64,000 bases of DNA from JAZQQB01 sp045628865 (GCA_045628865.1 JAZQQB010000051.1:1-64000); one strand, 5' to 3'. Positions 17,787-27,250 are shown, numbered from the stretch's first letter. Made by a program: numbers and translations. Notes: generated by a model not told the origin, from the letters alone.

Positions 17787-18440
17787 ATGACAAAACCAAG
17801 TGGATTTATTTTTGATCTTGACGGTACATTGATTGATTCCATGGGTGTATGGAAACAGCTTGATGTTGATTATTTGAAGAAATTTAATTTAGAGCTTCCG
17901 GAGGATTTACAGGAGGCCATTGAAGGGTTAAGCTTTACGGATACTGCCAAGTATTTTAAGGAACGCTTTGGCATTTCAGATTCCGTTGAAAAAATGAAGG
18001 ACGACTGGAATCGTATGGCTATGAACATCTATGCCAATGAGATCATGTTAAAACCAGGTGCCAGAGCACTTTTGCAGTATGCTAAGGATAACAAGATTCC
18101 TTGCGGTATCGCAACAAGTAACTCTATTCAGTTGGTGGAAAATGTTTTGAAGGGAAATGGTGTCCGCAATTATTTTTCCGCCATTATTTCTTCCGCTGAT
18201 GTGGGAAAAAGCAAGCCAGAGCCAGATGTGTACTTTAAATGTGCGGACAAGATGCATGTAAAACGTGAAAGATGTCTTGTTTTTGAAGATATTTTAGTAG
18301 GAATTGAAGGCGGACACAACGCAGGCATGTTAGTGTGCGCTATTGATGATGAATATTCCAGGTATCAGGAAGCTCAAAAGAGAGCTGCAGCTGATTATTA
18401 TGTATCAGATTTTAATGAGTTTATGGAAAAATATCTGTAA
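17787..18440 (+). CDS. HAD-superfamily phosphatase, beta-phosphoglucomutase-like
   Basis: 217 aa. FDLDGTLIDS gives the nucleophile and acid/base aspartates, a helical cap follows, then a Thr/Ser motif in IATSNS, a lysine in VGKSKPEPDVY, and VFEDILVGIEGG as the metal-binding motif. The pattern is that of small sugar-phosphate or phosphoglycolate phosphatases and phosphoglucomutases; the substrate cannot be told. The start follows GATGGGAG. Confidence 0.88.
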   Translation: MTKPSGFIFDLDGTLIDSMGVWKQLDVDYLKKFNLELPEDLQEAIEGLSFTDTAKYFKERFGISDSVEKMKDDWNRMAMNIYANEIMLKPGARALLQYAKDNKIPCGIATSNSIQLVENVLKGNGVRNYFSAIISSADVGKSKPEPDVYFKCADKMHVKRERCLVFEDILVGIEGGHNAGMLVCAIDDEYSRYQEAQKRAAADYYVSDFNEFMEKYL

Positions 18441-18504
18441 TACTTGAATGGGTGATTTCCTGTTTATTTGGAAACAGTTTTATAAGTTTTTTGGAGAAGT
18501 GTGA

Positions 18505-20493
18505 ATGAGAGAGAATACAACCTTTTTGCCTGTATGTAAACAGGATATGATGGATCAGGGAATTGAACAATTGGATTTTGTATACGTATCCGGAGATGCG
18601 TATGTGGATCATCCATCCTTTGGTACTGCCATCATTGCCAGAGTGCTGCAGTCTAGAGGCTACAGCGTTGGTATCATCGCTCAGCCGGATTACAAGGATC
18701 CGGAAAGCATCAATATTTTGGGCGAACCAAGACTTGGCTTTTTGGTATCATCAGGAAACATGGATTCCATGGTAAACCATTATTTTGTATCCAAGAAAAA
18801 AAGACCGTCAGATGCTTATACACCAGGTGGTGCGGCTGGGATTAGACCGGATCGAGCGGTGATTGTATATTCTGGGCTAATTCGGAAAACCTATAAAAAG
18901 AAGCCGATTATCCTTGGTGGTATTGAAGCGAGTTTGCGACGTTTGGCACATTATGATTACTGGTCTGATTCCTACCGAAAATCGGTGCTTTTGGATGCAC
19001 AGGCGGATCTGATCAGCTATGGCATGGGAGAGCGCAGTATCGTGGAAATTGCGGATGCGCTTGATGCAGGCATCGATGTATCAGATATCACTTTTATCAA
19101 GGGTACGGTTTATAAAACAAGAAATCAGGATGAGATCTATGATTCTATTACTTTGCCTAGCTATGAGGATTGCGTGCGTGATAAGGCCAATTATGCCAAG
19201 AGCTTTGGCATCCAGTATAATAACACGGATGCTTTTATCTCAAAAACACTGATCGAACCATATCCGGATGGCTGGCGTGTGGTGCAGAATCCACCACAGG
19301 AGCCACTTTCCATGATGGAAATGGATGATGTGTATGCCCTGCCTTATACCAGAGAGCCTCATCCTATGTATGAAGCCATGGGAGGTGTGCCTGCTACCAG
19401 AGAAATTAAGTTCTCTTTGATTTCAAACCGTGGATGCTTTGGTGGCTGCAGCTTCTGTGCTCTTACTTTCCATCAGGGAAGAACGGTACAGGTTCGAAGT
19501 CATGAATCTATTTTGGAGGAAGCAAAGGAAGTTATTACGGATCCGGAATTTAAGGGGTATATCCATGATGTTGGAGGTCCAACCGCCAACTTTAGAAGAC
19601 CATCCTGTGACAAACAGCTCACCAAGGGTGTTTGCCCAAATAAGCAGTGTCTTTTTCCTAAACCATGTGGCAATTTGAAGGTGGATCACACCGATTACAT
19701 TGCACTGTTGAGAAAGTTAAGAAAGCTTCCTGGAGTGAAAAAAGTTTTCATCCGTTCAGGAATCCGATTTGATTATGTCCTTGCAGATTCTAGCGATGCG
19801 TTCCTTGAGGAACTTTGTAAGTATCACATTAGCGGACAGTTAAAGGTTGCTCCGGAACACATTTCAGACAATGTTTTACGTTTACTTGGAAAACCGGAAA
19901 ATAGTGTTTATGAAGCCTTCGTAAAAAAATATAACAAGATGAATGAAAGACTTGGATTAAAGCAATACCTTGTGCCTTATTTGATGTCATCACACCCGGG
20001 TTCTACTTTAAAGGATGCCATTGCCCTTGCTGAGTATTTGCGTGACCTTGGTTATATGCCGGAACAGGTGCAGGATTTTTATCCAACGCCTTCCACCATT
20101 TCAACGGTTATGTATTACACGGGATTAGATCCAAGAAATATGCAGCCTGTAAATGTTGTAAGAAATCCGCATGAAAAGGCCATGCAGCGAGCATTGATCC
20201 AGTACAGAAATCCGGATAATTACGAGCTTGTGAAGGAAGCACTTACCTTGGCAGGCCGTACAGATCTTATCGGTTTTGATAAAAAATGCCTGATCAAGCC
20301 TAGAAAGCTAAAGGCGGATGAAGAAAGAACATTCCATGGTTCCGGATCCAGACGAAAAGACGGTGGAAACCGCGGAATCAGCGAGAAAACTGCAAAGAAG
20401 AACCAGGGAGGCAAGGCGTCTTTAGGTAAAAATCAGTCTGGATCAGGTACAAAGAGACAGAATGGACGCTCAGGAGCTAAGAAACGCAGATAG
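18505..20493 (+). CDS. YgiQ-family radical SAM protein
   Basis: A 662-aa radical SAM protein. The iron-sulfur cluster motif is CFGGCSFC (Cys311, Cys315, Cys318) in the setting NRGCFGGCSFCALTFHQGR that marks the YgiQ family. The N-terminal part resembles a B12-binding-like Rossmann fold, with GGIEASLRRLAHYDYW, a family-specific stretch. The C-terminal tail (from about residue 610) is basic and low in complexity (K, G, S, R), possibly RNA-binding. The cellular reaction is not known for the family. It starts behind TTGGAG. Confidence 0.92.
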   Translation: MRENTTFLPVCKQDMMDQGIEQLDFVYVSGDAYVDHPSFGTAIIARVLQSRGYSVGIIAQPDYKDPESINILGEPRLGFLVSSGNMDSMVNHYFVSKKKRPSDAYTPGGAAGIRPDRAVIVYSGLIRKTYKKKPIILGGIEASLRRLAHYDYWSDSYRKSVLLDAQADLISYGMGERSIVEIADALDAGIDVSDITFIKGTVYKTRNQDEIYDSITLPSYEDCVRDKANYAKSFGIQYNNTDAFISKTLIEPYPDGWRVVQNPPQEPLSMMEMDDVYALPYTREPHPMYEAMGGVPATREIKFSLISNRGCFGGCSFCALTFHQGRTVQVRSHESILEEAKEVITDPEFKGYIHDVGGPTANFRRPSCDKQLTKGVCPNKQCLFPKPCGNLKVDHTDYIALLRKLRKLPGVKKVFIRSGIRFDYVLADSSDAFLEELCKYHISGQLKVAPEHISDNVLRLLGKPENSVYEAFVKKYNKMNERLGLKQYLVPYLMSSHPGSTLKDAIALAEYLRDLGYMPEQVQDFYPTPSTISTVMYYTGLDPRNMQPVNVVRNPHEKAMQRALIQYRNPDNYELVKEALTLAGRTDLIGFDKKCLIKPRKLKADEERTFHGSGSRRKDGGNRGISEKTAKKNQGGKASLGKNQSGSGTKRQNGRSGAKKRR

Positions 20494-20634
20494 CTTTGAT
20501 TTTTATCAAAGACATTTGCAACAGGTTACGAAATATCGTATAGGATGTTAAAATAGATCATTAAAAAAGTGATTTTTTGGAAAAAAGAGTCAGATTACAA
20601 AAATCACACCAAAAACTTGATGAGGGAGAGCAAA

Positions 20635-21417
20635 ATGGAGAACAAAACAAAGAATATTGCGATTATTACAGGTGCATCTTCAGGAATTGGGCAGGAATTT
20701 GCCATCCAGATTGATAAATATGTGAGAGCAGGTCTTGATGAGATCTGGTTAATAGCCAGAAATGGTGAAAAACTGAACGAATTGTCGAAGGTTTTACATC
20801 TTTCTTCAAAATGTCTATCAATTGATCTTGTTTCTGAGACAGATAACGATACTTTAAAATATAAATTGAAGGCAGAACAGCCTGTGATCAGAATGGCAGT
20901 ATTTTCTGCGGGCTATGGAATCGAGGGACGTTTTGCGGATCTGCCATTAGAGGAGCAGCTTGGTATGATCGATTTGAACTGTAAGGCATTGACCAGAAAC
21001 ATCTATGACTGTATCCCTTATATGAAAAAGAACAGTCGAATGATCCTGATGGCTTCCTCTGCGGCATTTACTCCAGAGTCAAATTTTGCCATTTATGCAG
21101 CTACAAAGGCATATGTTTTAAGTCTCGGTCGTGCGCTGAATGTGGAGCTTTCTAAAAAGAAGATCAGTGTAACAAGCGTTTGTCCTGGTCCAGTGGATAC
21201 ACCATTTTTTGACATTGCTGAAAAGTATCATAAAGGATTGTTTTTTAAACGTTTTATCATGATCAGCCCGAGAAAGGTTGTGAAGCAGGCCTTGATCGAT
21301 TCGAAGGCAAAAAAGGATGTTTCGGTTCCGGGATTTATTATGAAGTTTTTCCAGGTTTTTGCCAAGTTAGTGCCACATAAGCTGATTCTTGGCTTTTTGA
21401 AGCTGGTATTGAAATAA
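20635..21417 (+). CDS. Short-chain dehydrogenase/reductase
   Basis: 260-aa Rossmann-fold oxidoreductase: TGASSGIG nucleotide-binding loop near the N terminus, and the catalytic Ser and YAATK (YxxxK) motif. CPGPVDTPFFD follows as in classical SDRs. The C terminus contains a hydrophobic stretch (FIMKFFQVFAKLVP) suggesting membrane association. Start ATG 20635 lies after GAGGGAG; the longer frame from 20569 adds a non-conserved leader. The substrate is unknown. Confidence 0.88.
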   Translation: MENKTKNIAIITGASSGIGQEFAIQIDKYVRAGLDEIWLIARNGEKLNELSKVLHLSSKCLSIDLVSETDNDTLKYKLKAEQPVIRMAVFSAGYGIEGRFADLPLEEQLGMIDLNCKALTRNIYDCIPYMKKNSRMILMASSAAFTPESNFAIYAATKAYVLSLGRALNVELSKKKISVTSVCPGPVDTPFFDIAEKYHKGLFFKRFIMISPRKVVKQALIDSKAKKDVSVPGFIMKFFQVFAKLVPHKLILGFLKLVLK

Positions 21418-21497
21418 AAGGAAAGGTCAGGTTTTCGCCAAAAGAGAATGTTCGAGTATTTAGCGGAAGCAATGTTGGTTTTTGAGAGGAGTTTTTT

Positions 21498-22067
21498 ATG
21501 AAAAATAAAGTGGGAAAAGGGGATTTTGGATATCTTCGTTTTGCAAAAAAGAAGCAGCTGATCCTGACCATTCTTTTGTTTGGTGTGTCCTTATCCTTGT
21601 TTTTTGGTGGGTATCTATTGGTACATTCCAAAGCAAATCTGCTTACTCTGGTTGCAGTGCTTGGCATGCTGCCAGCCAGTAAGAGCCTTGTGGAGTTTAT
21701 CATGTTTTTAAAAGCCACAGGCTGTAAGGAAAGGGATTATGAATTGATCAAACCTCATGAGGGTGATCTTTTGGTTTTATATGATCTGTACTTTACATCT
21801 GAGAAGAAAAATTATCCGGTGAGTGCCATGATCTTAAAGGGCAAGACCATTTGTTACTATATGCCATCTGCGGATGCACTTTGTCAGGCGTGTGAAAAGC
21901 ATTTAGAGGGGATTTTTAGACAAAATCGTTTTGAAGGCTATACCTTGAAGTGTTTTTCTAAATTGGATAAGTTTTTGGACCGTATGGATTCGCTAGATCA
22001 GCTTGAAATGGAAAAACCAGAGGTGGATTCATTTGTATTGGAAACAATGTTAAACGTTTCGTTGTAG
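21498..22067 (+). CDS. Two-helix membrane protein, unknown function
   Basis: 189 aa. Two hydrophobic segments (about residues 20-43 and 46-70) are followed by a cytoplasmic-looking domain with KPHEGDLLVLYDLYF and a cysteine pair in ALCQACEKH. The pattern suits a small conserved Lachnospiraceae membrane protein. I do not recognise a named family. ATG 21498 follows GAGAGGAG. Confidence 0.65.
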   Translation: MKNKVGKGDFGYLRFAKKKQLILTILLFGVSLSLFFGGYLLVHSKANLLTLVAVLGMLPASKSLVEFIMFLKATGCKERDYELIKPHEGDLLVLYDLYFTSEKKNYPVSAMILKGKTICYYMPSADALCQACEKHLEGIFRQNRFEGYTLKCFSKLDKFLDRMDSLDQLEMEKPEVDSFVLETMLNVSL

Positions 22068-22093
22068 GGTACACTACTAGAAGGAAGAAAAAA

Positions 22094-22419
22094 ATGACAT
22101 TGTATGTGATCAGACATGGAAACGTGGCTTTTGAGTGGCCAAAAAGATGTACTTCTTCAGAATTTGACAAGGCCTGTGCTACATAGATATATGCGATATT
22201 GTTCAAGGTATTGCCAAAGAGGATTTGCTAAAAAAGGATACAATGGATCTTTTCAAAGAAAATATGCCTAAGATTTTTGTAAGCAGCTTAAAAATAACAG
22301 ACCAGACTGCAAAGATGCTTTTTCCTGGGAAGGAATATCAGATTTTTCCTGATGTTGAAGAGGTTCCGCTCAGGTCCTATAAAGATACGAAAAAAAAGGA
22401 AACCATTATGGTTTTTTAA
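22094..22419 (+). pseudogene. Broken histidine phosphatase gene
   Basis: The first frame reads MTLYVIRHGNV, the phosphohistidine motif (RHG) of the histidine phosphatase/phosphoglycerate mutase family, but stops after 30 codons at TAG (22184). Another frame continues from about 22225 with KIFVSSLKITDQTAKMLFPG, matching the family's S-x-x-x-R-x-x-x-T-A segment with the arginine replaced by lysine, and ends at 22419 without the catalytic C-terminal half. A frameshift, an internal stop and a truncation show decay. Confidence 0.8.
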
Positions 22420-22487
22420 TGTTTTTGGCAGATTGCAGTGGTTAATGAACAATAAGCGTCAGATAATATTTGTAATTTTGATTTGGC

Positions 22488-22531
22488 TTTTCCTACAGAG
22501 AAGCCATTTTTTGCCTGCAGTGTAGGAAAAA
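22488..22531. repeat. Hairpin with TTTTTTGC loop (copy 1)
   Basis: TTTTCCTACAG pairs with the CTGCAGTGTAGGAAAA side, and the loop contains AAGCCATTTTTTGC. Two further copies at 56342-56385 and 56427-56468 share the loop but have different, still complementary stems. Confidence 0.6.
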
Positions 22532-22611
22532 CCTAGAATAGAAAAGAAATAGGAACAAAAAGACTATTTCAAATCATATGGATAAAAAAGTTTGAAAGGA
22601 TTTATAAATAC

Positions 22612-23715
22612 ATGACAGCAGAAGAACTTTGGAAAATATATTGTAAACAAGAACATATTGAAAATGCAGAATATGAAGCCTGGAGCTTTGGAGAGGCTGC
22701 AGATATGTTAGCAAATCTTGTGGTTGCGGGAATTAAAACAGCGACTTCCTCAGCCTATCCGTTGTTTGAATTAGATGATGAGCCAATTCCTGAAGCGGGA
22801 GCATACAGTGTGATCCTGGATTCTAAGGAAAATGCCGTTTGTATCATACAAACAACAAAGGTTTCTATTGTTCCTTTTAAGGATATTACTGAAAAACAAG
22901 GCTATATGGAAGGAGAAGGAGATAGAAGCCTTGTCTTTTGGCAGCATGTGCATCGGAAGTATTTTACAAACTGCATGGTTGAGGCAGGCTTGGAGTTTGA
23001 TGAATCCATGAAGGTCGTTTTTGAGGAATTTGAGGTGGTTTTTAAGGCTGAGGAAAGGGAATATGAAGCAGTTGTGTTTGACATGGATGGCGTGATCTTT
23101 GACTCCGAACAGGCGGTAATCGATTGCTGGAAGGAAATTGCGGAAAAATACAACATAGTGGGAATCGAAGAGGCATGTCGTAAGTGTTTGGGCACAAATT
23201 ATCAAAGAACCTGTGAAATAATGATGGAAACCTATGGACCTGATTTCCCATATGAAGAGTATAAAAAAGAAAATTCTAAGCTTTTTCATGAAAGATACGA
23301 TGGAGGAAGACTGCCAATGAAGCCAGGAATCAGGGAAATCTTAGAATATCTGAAAAAAAGTGGCAAGAAAATAGCGCTTGCAAGTTCCACCCGAAAAGAG
23401 GTAGTGGAAGCAGAGCTTAGAGATGCAGGATTACTGTCATACTTTGATGCTTTGGTTTGTGGAGATATGGTATCACGGAGCAAGCCTTTTCCGGATATTT
23501 ATTTAAAAGCCTGTGAATGTATCGGGGTTGAACCAGCTAAGACTTTTGCGATAGAAGATTCCTTCCATGGGATTCGTTCAGCTTATGATGGAAAACTTCG
23601 TCCCATCATGGTACCGGATCTTTTACAACCAACCATGGAAATCATGGATCTTTGCTATGCAGTTTTGCCTGATCTATATGAAGTGATCGAGTTTTTGGAA
23701 GTGACTCGGTGTTAG
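22612..23715 (+). CDS. ASCH domain fused to HAD phosphatase
   Basis: 367 aa in two parts. Residues 1-145 form an ASCH domain (GIKTATSSAYPLFE, then GEGDRSLVFWQHVHRKYF), a PUA-like RNA/nucleotide-binding fold. Residues 150-367 form a HAD phosphatase with VVFDMDGVIFDSE (Asp157, Asp159), ASSTRKE, SRSKPFPDIY and AIEDSFHGI. Both halves look intact. A nucleotide- or RNA-linked house-cleaning role is possible but is inference. The start follows GAAAGGA. Confidence 0.85.
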   Translation: MTAEELWKIYCKQEHIENAEYEAWSFGEAADMLANLVVAGIKTATSSAYPLFELDDEPIPEAGAYSVILDSKENAVCIIQTTKVSIVPFKDITEKQGYMEGEGDRSLVFWQHVHRKYFTNCMVEAGLEFDESMKVVFEEFEVVFKAEEREYEAVVFDMDGVIFDSEQAVIDCWKEIAEKYNIVGIEEACRKCLGTNYQRTCEIMMETYGPDFPYEEYKKENSKLFHERYDGGRLPMKPGIREILEYLKKSGKKIALASSTRKEVVEAELRDAGLLSYFDALVCGDMVSRSKPFPDIYLKACECIGVEPAKTFAIEDSFHGIRSAYDGKLRPIMVPDLLQPTMEIMDLCYAVLPDLYEVIEFLEVTRC

Positions 23716-23765
23716 TTCAGATTTTAGACTGTTATTATATTTTTATTTAGATTTTTAACTGTGGC

Positions 23766-23960
23766 TTGTTAATGCTACCTGGAACAACCATTTGTCTGCT
23801 TGGTTACTCAGGTGTTGGAAAATCAACGCTTTTGAATGTAATACTTGGAATAGAACACATGAAAACCTTTGGAATCCATGAAGATGATTCCAAGGTACGT
23901 CATTCCACAACACAACGAGAACTGATTGTTCTTGAAATTGGCATGATACAACCAGGCTAG
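23766..23960 (+). pseudogene. Fragment of an RsgA-type GTPase
   Basis: The 64-codon frame reads LLGYSGVGKSTLLN (P-loop) and then HEDDSKVRHSTTQREL, which matches the RsgA G2 region (DDSKGRHTTT-REL) with substitutions. The OB domain upstream and everything after the Walker B position are missing, and a stop follows GMIQPG. It is a decayed fragment of a small-subunit biogenesis GTPase paralogue, so an intact rsgA probably exists elsewhere. Confidence 0.8.
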
Positions 23961-24013
23961 AAACAGCGTGTGCAGATTATACTTTCGGATATGTTTTTTA
24001 TGTAACCATCAGT

Positions 24014-24036
24014 GGTATCGCCAGCGATACCTTTTT
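24014..24036 (+). terminator. Rho-independent terminator
   Basis: GGTATCGC-CA-GCGATACC followed by TTTTT. The next 210 bases up to 24250 are AT-rich and hold nothing else I can support. Confidence 0.7.
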
Positions 24037-24249
24037 AAAATTTGTATTTATCAATGAAATATCCTATGTTAAACTTAACCTTGTACAGCGAATAATAATT
24101 AACTGATAGAATTACTTGCCTATTTTCCTGATAGCGTAAGTTGAAAAATATTATGTATTATATAGTGTGGCTATTTATAAAACGCTGTACTTGAAGCTTT
24201 TTTGTATCAAGGAATATGTCAAGTATGGTGAAGAAGAGGATCATGAACT

Positions 24250-25113
24250 ATGGAAATCTATGATACAAATTTTGAACTGGTAGACAGGCAGTGGCATGAA
24301 AAAGAAAACTATCTAGTAAAGGATTTTGATAACCAAAGTGGCAGATGCCTTGTCCTTTGCTCTGATAATGGCATTTATTATCCATTTACAGAGGAAGCCT
24401 TTGTTGAAAAAATCGTTGAAAAAGATACATTTCAGTACTTAAATATTACAAAGGATTCCGTGATCAAAAAGCATTTTTCGCGCATTATCTATATTCGTGA
24501 AGTTTGGAGATCCTGGTATTTGCTTGGACTAAACGCCAAAGTGGATTCCATCGATCAGACGATCCAATTGCTTAAAAATCTGACAGCCGGCTATCAAACT
24601 ACTTATGCAGGCATTTCTTCAGGTGGGTATATGGCGATGATCCTGGGCTGCAAGCTAGATGGAGAGCGGGTTTTTAGCTTTTGCGGACAGTTTTGTTTAC
24701 AACCTTGGCTTAATGAAAGAATGTTTGGAAAATATCTGGAGGATGCAACGAGAAATCAGTATTTTGACATTGCGTCTTTGGTTCAGAAAGCGGAAACACC
24801 GATCTTTTATTTTTATCCATATGAAAATCAAATGGATCATATGCAAAAAAATTATATCTGTAGCCAGACAAATACAGAAAATATCCGTGTGATGGCTTTT
24901 AAAGGAGCCAATCATGGTAGACAAATCACGTCATACACGTTTAAGTATTTGTTTACGATGACGAATGATAAACTAGATAAGCTTTTTCAAAAATATAGGA
25001 AAAAGACAGTTCATCGTTACCAGATTCAGCTTTCAGCTGGTGGATTTAGAGGCTATGTGGATCTTGTTTTGGCAGGTTTACACAGATTGAAAAAGAAATT
25101 ACATGGCTCTTGA
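24250..25113 (+). CDS. Putative alpha/beta-hydrolase
   Basis: 287 aa. A nucleophile elbow GISSGGYMA puts the presumed serine at residue 123; FKGANHGRQ near residues 217-225 could supply the histidine. The N-terminal 80 residues do not match a known domain. The overall shape is similar to hydrolases found in polysaccharide or glycoprotein clusters. No signal peptide, so cytoplasmic. ATG 24250 follows GAAGAAGAGG. It ends 21 bp before the metallo-hydrolase gene. Substrate unknown. Confidence 0.65.
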   Translation: MEIYDTNFELVDRQWHEKENYLVKDFDNQSGRCLVLCSDNGIYYPFTEEAFVEKIVEKDTFQYLNITKDSVIKKHFSRIIYIREVWRSWYLLGLNAKVDSIDQTIQLLKNLTAGYQTTYAGISSGGYMAMILGCKLDGERVFSFCGQFCLQPWLNERMFGKYLEDATRNQYFDIASLVQKAETPIFYFYPYENQMDHMQKNYICSQTNTENIRVMAFKGANHGRQITSYTFKYLFTMTNDKLDKLFQKYRKKTVHRYQIQLSAGGFRGYVDLVLAGLHRLKKKLHGS

Positions 25114-25134
25114 ATATAAACAAGGAGGGGAAAA

Positions 25135-25824
25135 ATGGCAGAAATTATTCAGATTAATGAAAATACATGGAGATTTGAAGATGGGTTTGTCCGGTTTTTT
25201 CTATTAGCAGGTAAGGAAAAAGCAGCGATGATCGACAGTGGCGTAAATAGCAAGGATGCACTTGAACAAGCTAAAAAGCTGACAGATAAGTCGATCATGC
25301 TACTAAATACCCACGGTGACGGGGATCATACTTCGGGTACTGCTGGTTTTGACAAGATCTATATGCACAAGGCGGATCATGAAAATTGTCATGTAAAGGA
25401 AAGATATCCTGAAACGGTTTTAGAACCAGTGACTGATGGAGATTGTATCGATCTAGGAGATCGTTTGTTAAAGATCATACATATTCCAGGACATACCTAC
25501 GGAAGTATCGCGATTTTAGATGTAAAAAACAGGGTACTCATTGCAGGGGATTCTGTGCAAACAGGACATATCTATATGTTTGGAGATAAGCGTGATCCAG
25601 ATTCTTTTGAGGCTTCTTTGGATAAGCTGATCAGAATGAAGGATTCTTTTGATGTGATCTATTCTTCTCATGATGATTTTTTGCTTCCTGCTGATCATAT
25701 CGATGCAGTGAAGGCTGCCTGGAAAAAGGCACGAAGCGGCGAAGTTGATTATACAATGACAGATCTTTTTGGAAATCTGGTAAAAACCTATAGTCTGGAT
25801 GCTTGCGGTTTTTATATGGATTAA
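25135..25824 (+). CDS. Metallo-beta-lactamase-fold hydrolase
   Basis: 229 aa. The metal motif reads THGDGDHTSG, an HxDxDH variant of the usual HxHxDH. PGHTYGSIAILD supplies the next ligand histidine, AGDSVQTG the bridging aspartate, and SSHDDFLLP the last histidine. The variant motif occurs in some small clostridial members. The reaction (thioester, lactone or phosphoester hydrolysis) cannot be told. ATG 25135 lies 7 nt after AAGGAGGGG. It converges on the expansin gene, with a dispersed repeat between the stops. Confidence 0.82.
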   Translation: MAEIIQINENTWRFEDGFVRFFLLAGKEKAAMIDSGVNSKDALEQAKKLTDKSIMLLNTHGDGDHTSGTAGFDKIYMHKADHENCHVKERYPETVLEPVTDGDCIDLGDRLLKIIHIPGHTYGSIAILDVKNRVLIAGDSVQTGHIYMFGDKRDPDSFEASLDKLIRMKDSFDVIYSSHDDFLLPADHIDAVKAAWKKARSGEVDYTMTDLFGNLVKTYSLDACGFYMD

Positions 25825-25834
25825 AAAGATAAAA

Positions 25835-25925
25835 GCTCCGCAAAGGATGTGTATGCTTGTGAAGAGAAAGTTGTCGCTAATGCGACGAACAATCTATGCT
25901 AGTACCGCAAGCGATGCCCTTTGTT
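25835..25925 (+). repeat. Copy 2 of the dispersed ~95-bp intergenic element
   Basis: It matches the reverse complement of 37045-37140 across its length: CTCCGNNNGGATGYGYAYGCTTGTGNAGAGNAAGTTGTCGC, ATGCGACG, then CCGCAAGCGATRCCCTTTGTTC. It contains a GTCGC/GCGAC hairpin. It fills the gap between the convergent stops at 25824 and 25929. Confidence 0.75.
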
Positions 25926-25928
25926 CTA

Positions 25929-27053
25929 TTAATAAGGGAAATTGGCTGCTCCAGGAATCAAGGATTCGGAAGTATCCAAAGGAATGTTTGAATCAACCAA
26001 AACATGTCCATACATATCTGTTACACGGAAGGTGTAAGGTCCCGCGCTGCCCATACCAGATGGTGCACAGTAGTAATTATATGCTTTTCGTTCTAAAGCA
26101 ACATATTCTCCGTTGGCATTTAAGTACTCTACAGATTTGATAGGGTATCTATGGTTTCTTACTTGAACCTCTACCCAGTACTGACTGCTGCCAGATTTAA
26201 ATTTGTAATAGATGGGCTCGCTTGTTGGAAGAGGAATGATCTTCCAGGTGACGTTCATAATACCGGTTTCCAAAGGCTCAATAGCACCAAATGCCTGGAT
26301 GGAAAGATCCAGATCGCCGCTGTTGCCTTCTGGTAATTCGTTTGTAACCATAACGTTGATCTTGTCCCCATCCTTATCGGTGACTTCCAGATAAGCACCT
26401 GCAAGATTCATGCTGTTGTAATCCGGCCTGTTCATGGCAACGGTGTAATATACATTTTCATATTCATCTAGGTTACAGCATCCACCTGGTCCAGCACCAT
26501 AATAAGTTGCTTTTCCGCTATGGGTATTGCCGGAATTTGTAGGTGTTGTGTCTTGCGCAGGCTGACCAGCGATTACGCTATTAGCAGTACTGTTATTTGT
26601 CCCGGAAGTTTCGCTAGAGGATGAGCTACCGGAAGAAGAATCTTTTTTGTTAGATTCTTTATCATTGTTATTTTTATCCGAGCTGTCTTTGTCAGAAGAT
26701 TTGTCAGTGGAATTACCATCATTTTGTTCTTTTTCGTCAGTTTCATCAATAGATTCAAGGGTTTCTACTGGATCTGTTTCCACCGTTTCAAAATCTTCTA
26801 TATCAGCGTTTTTTGTCGGTTCATCAATCGTATTGTTATCATCAATTTCATTGTTTTCAATGGAAACGTTATCATTTAAAGTCACCGTTTCCTCTACAGT
26901 AGGAGATACCGGATTACCCTGGCCTTTTTCTGAACATCCTCCTAAAAGGATGGGACTTACCAAAAGGATGGCAGCACCAACAGGAATTGTTCTAAGCCAT
27001 TTTGACAGCTTATGTCTATTCTTTTTTGTGTTGTATTTCGTCAATTTCTTCAT
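25929..27053 (-). CDS. Bacterial expansin, lipoprotein
   Basis: Expansins loosen plant cell walls without hydrolysis. This 374-aa protein has a lipoprotein signal (LLGGC, Cys40), a linker of about 130 residues rich in S, T, D, E and N, a double-psi beta-barrel (GKATYYGAGPGGCCNLD; the conserved Asp in GDLDLSIQAF), then a CBM63-type domain. GSSQYWVEVQVRNHRYP aligns with B. subtilis EXLX1 GSSRWWAAIQVRNHKYP, with Tyr for the first binding Trp; YNYY covers the third aromatic. The start at 27053 follows AAAGGAAA; a longer frame to 27110 lacks support. The opposite-strand frame 26647-27195 is a shadow. Confidence 0.92.
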   Translation of the reverse strand: MKKLTKYNTKKNRHKLSKWLRTIPVGAAILLVSPILLGGCSEKGQGNPVSPTVEETVTLNDNVSIENNEIDDNNTIDEPTKNADIEDFETVETDPVETLESIDETDEKEQNDGNSTDKSSDKDSSDKNNNDKESNKKDSSSGSSSSSETSGTNNSTANSVIAGQPAQDTTPTNSGNTHSGKATYYGAGPGGCCNLDEYENVYYTVAMNRPDYNSMNLAGAYLEVTDKDGDKINVMVTNELPEGNSGDLDLSIQAFGAIEPLETGIMNVTWKIIPLPTSEPIYYKFKSGSSQYWVEVQVRNHRYPIKSVEYLNANGEYVALERKAYNYYCAPSGMGSAGPYTFRVTDMYGHVLVDSNIPLDTSESLIPGAANFPY

Positions 27054-27218
27054 AGAATTTCCTTTCTTTGGCGTTGATATTTTTTTCTGCACAGCCAAAA
27101 TTATCAGCAAAGCAGGCGTATATATTACAGTTAAATGTGATTACGTTTATGTATGTGCATACACTGTATGTTACAATTGTTTTACAAAAATGTAAAGCGA
27201 AATGTAATTTTTTGCTGT

Positions 27219-27250
27219 TTCAGATGTTATAATCCGTTTCAGTACACACC
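27219..27250. repeat. Partial GTACACANCNTRTGTAC palindrome
   Basis: CAGTACACACCTTATGTACT resembles the GTTACTGTACACATCCTGTGTACAGTAAC palindromes at 33024-33065 and 42865-42902. The rest of the stretch 27054-27506 is AT-rich with a small GTCTAA/TTAGAC hairpin near 27354; no gene is seen. Confidence 0.4.

Noticed and set aside
24031..24249. Coding remnant before the hydrolase gene
   Set aside because: A short stretch near 24190-24250 can be read as a charged peptide, but there is no start, no family match and little length.
26647..27195. 182-aa plus-strand protein
   Set aside because: It is antisense to the Ser/Thr/Asp-rich linker of the expansin, which explains its serine-rich, low-complexity sequence.
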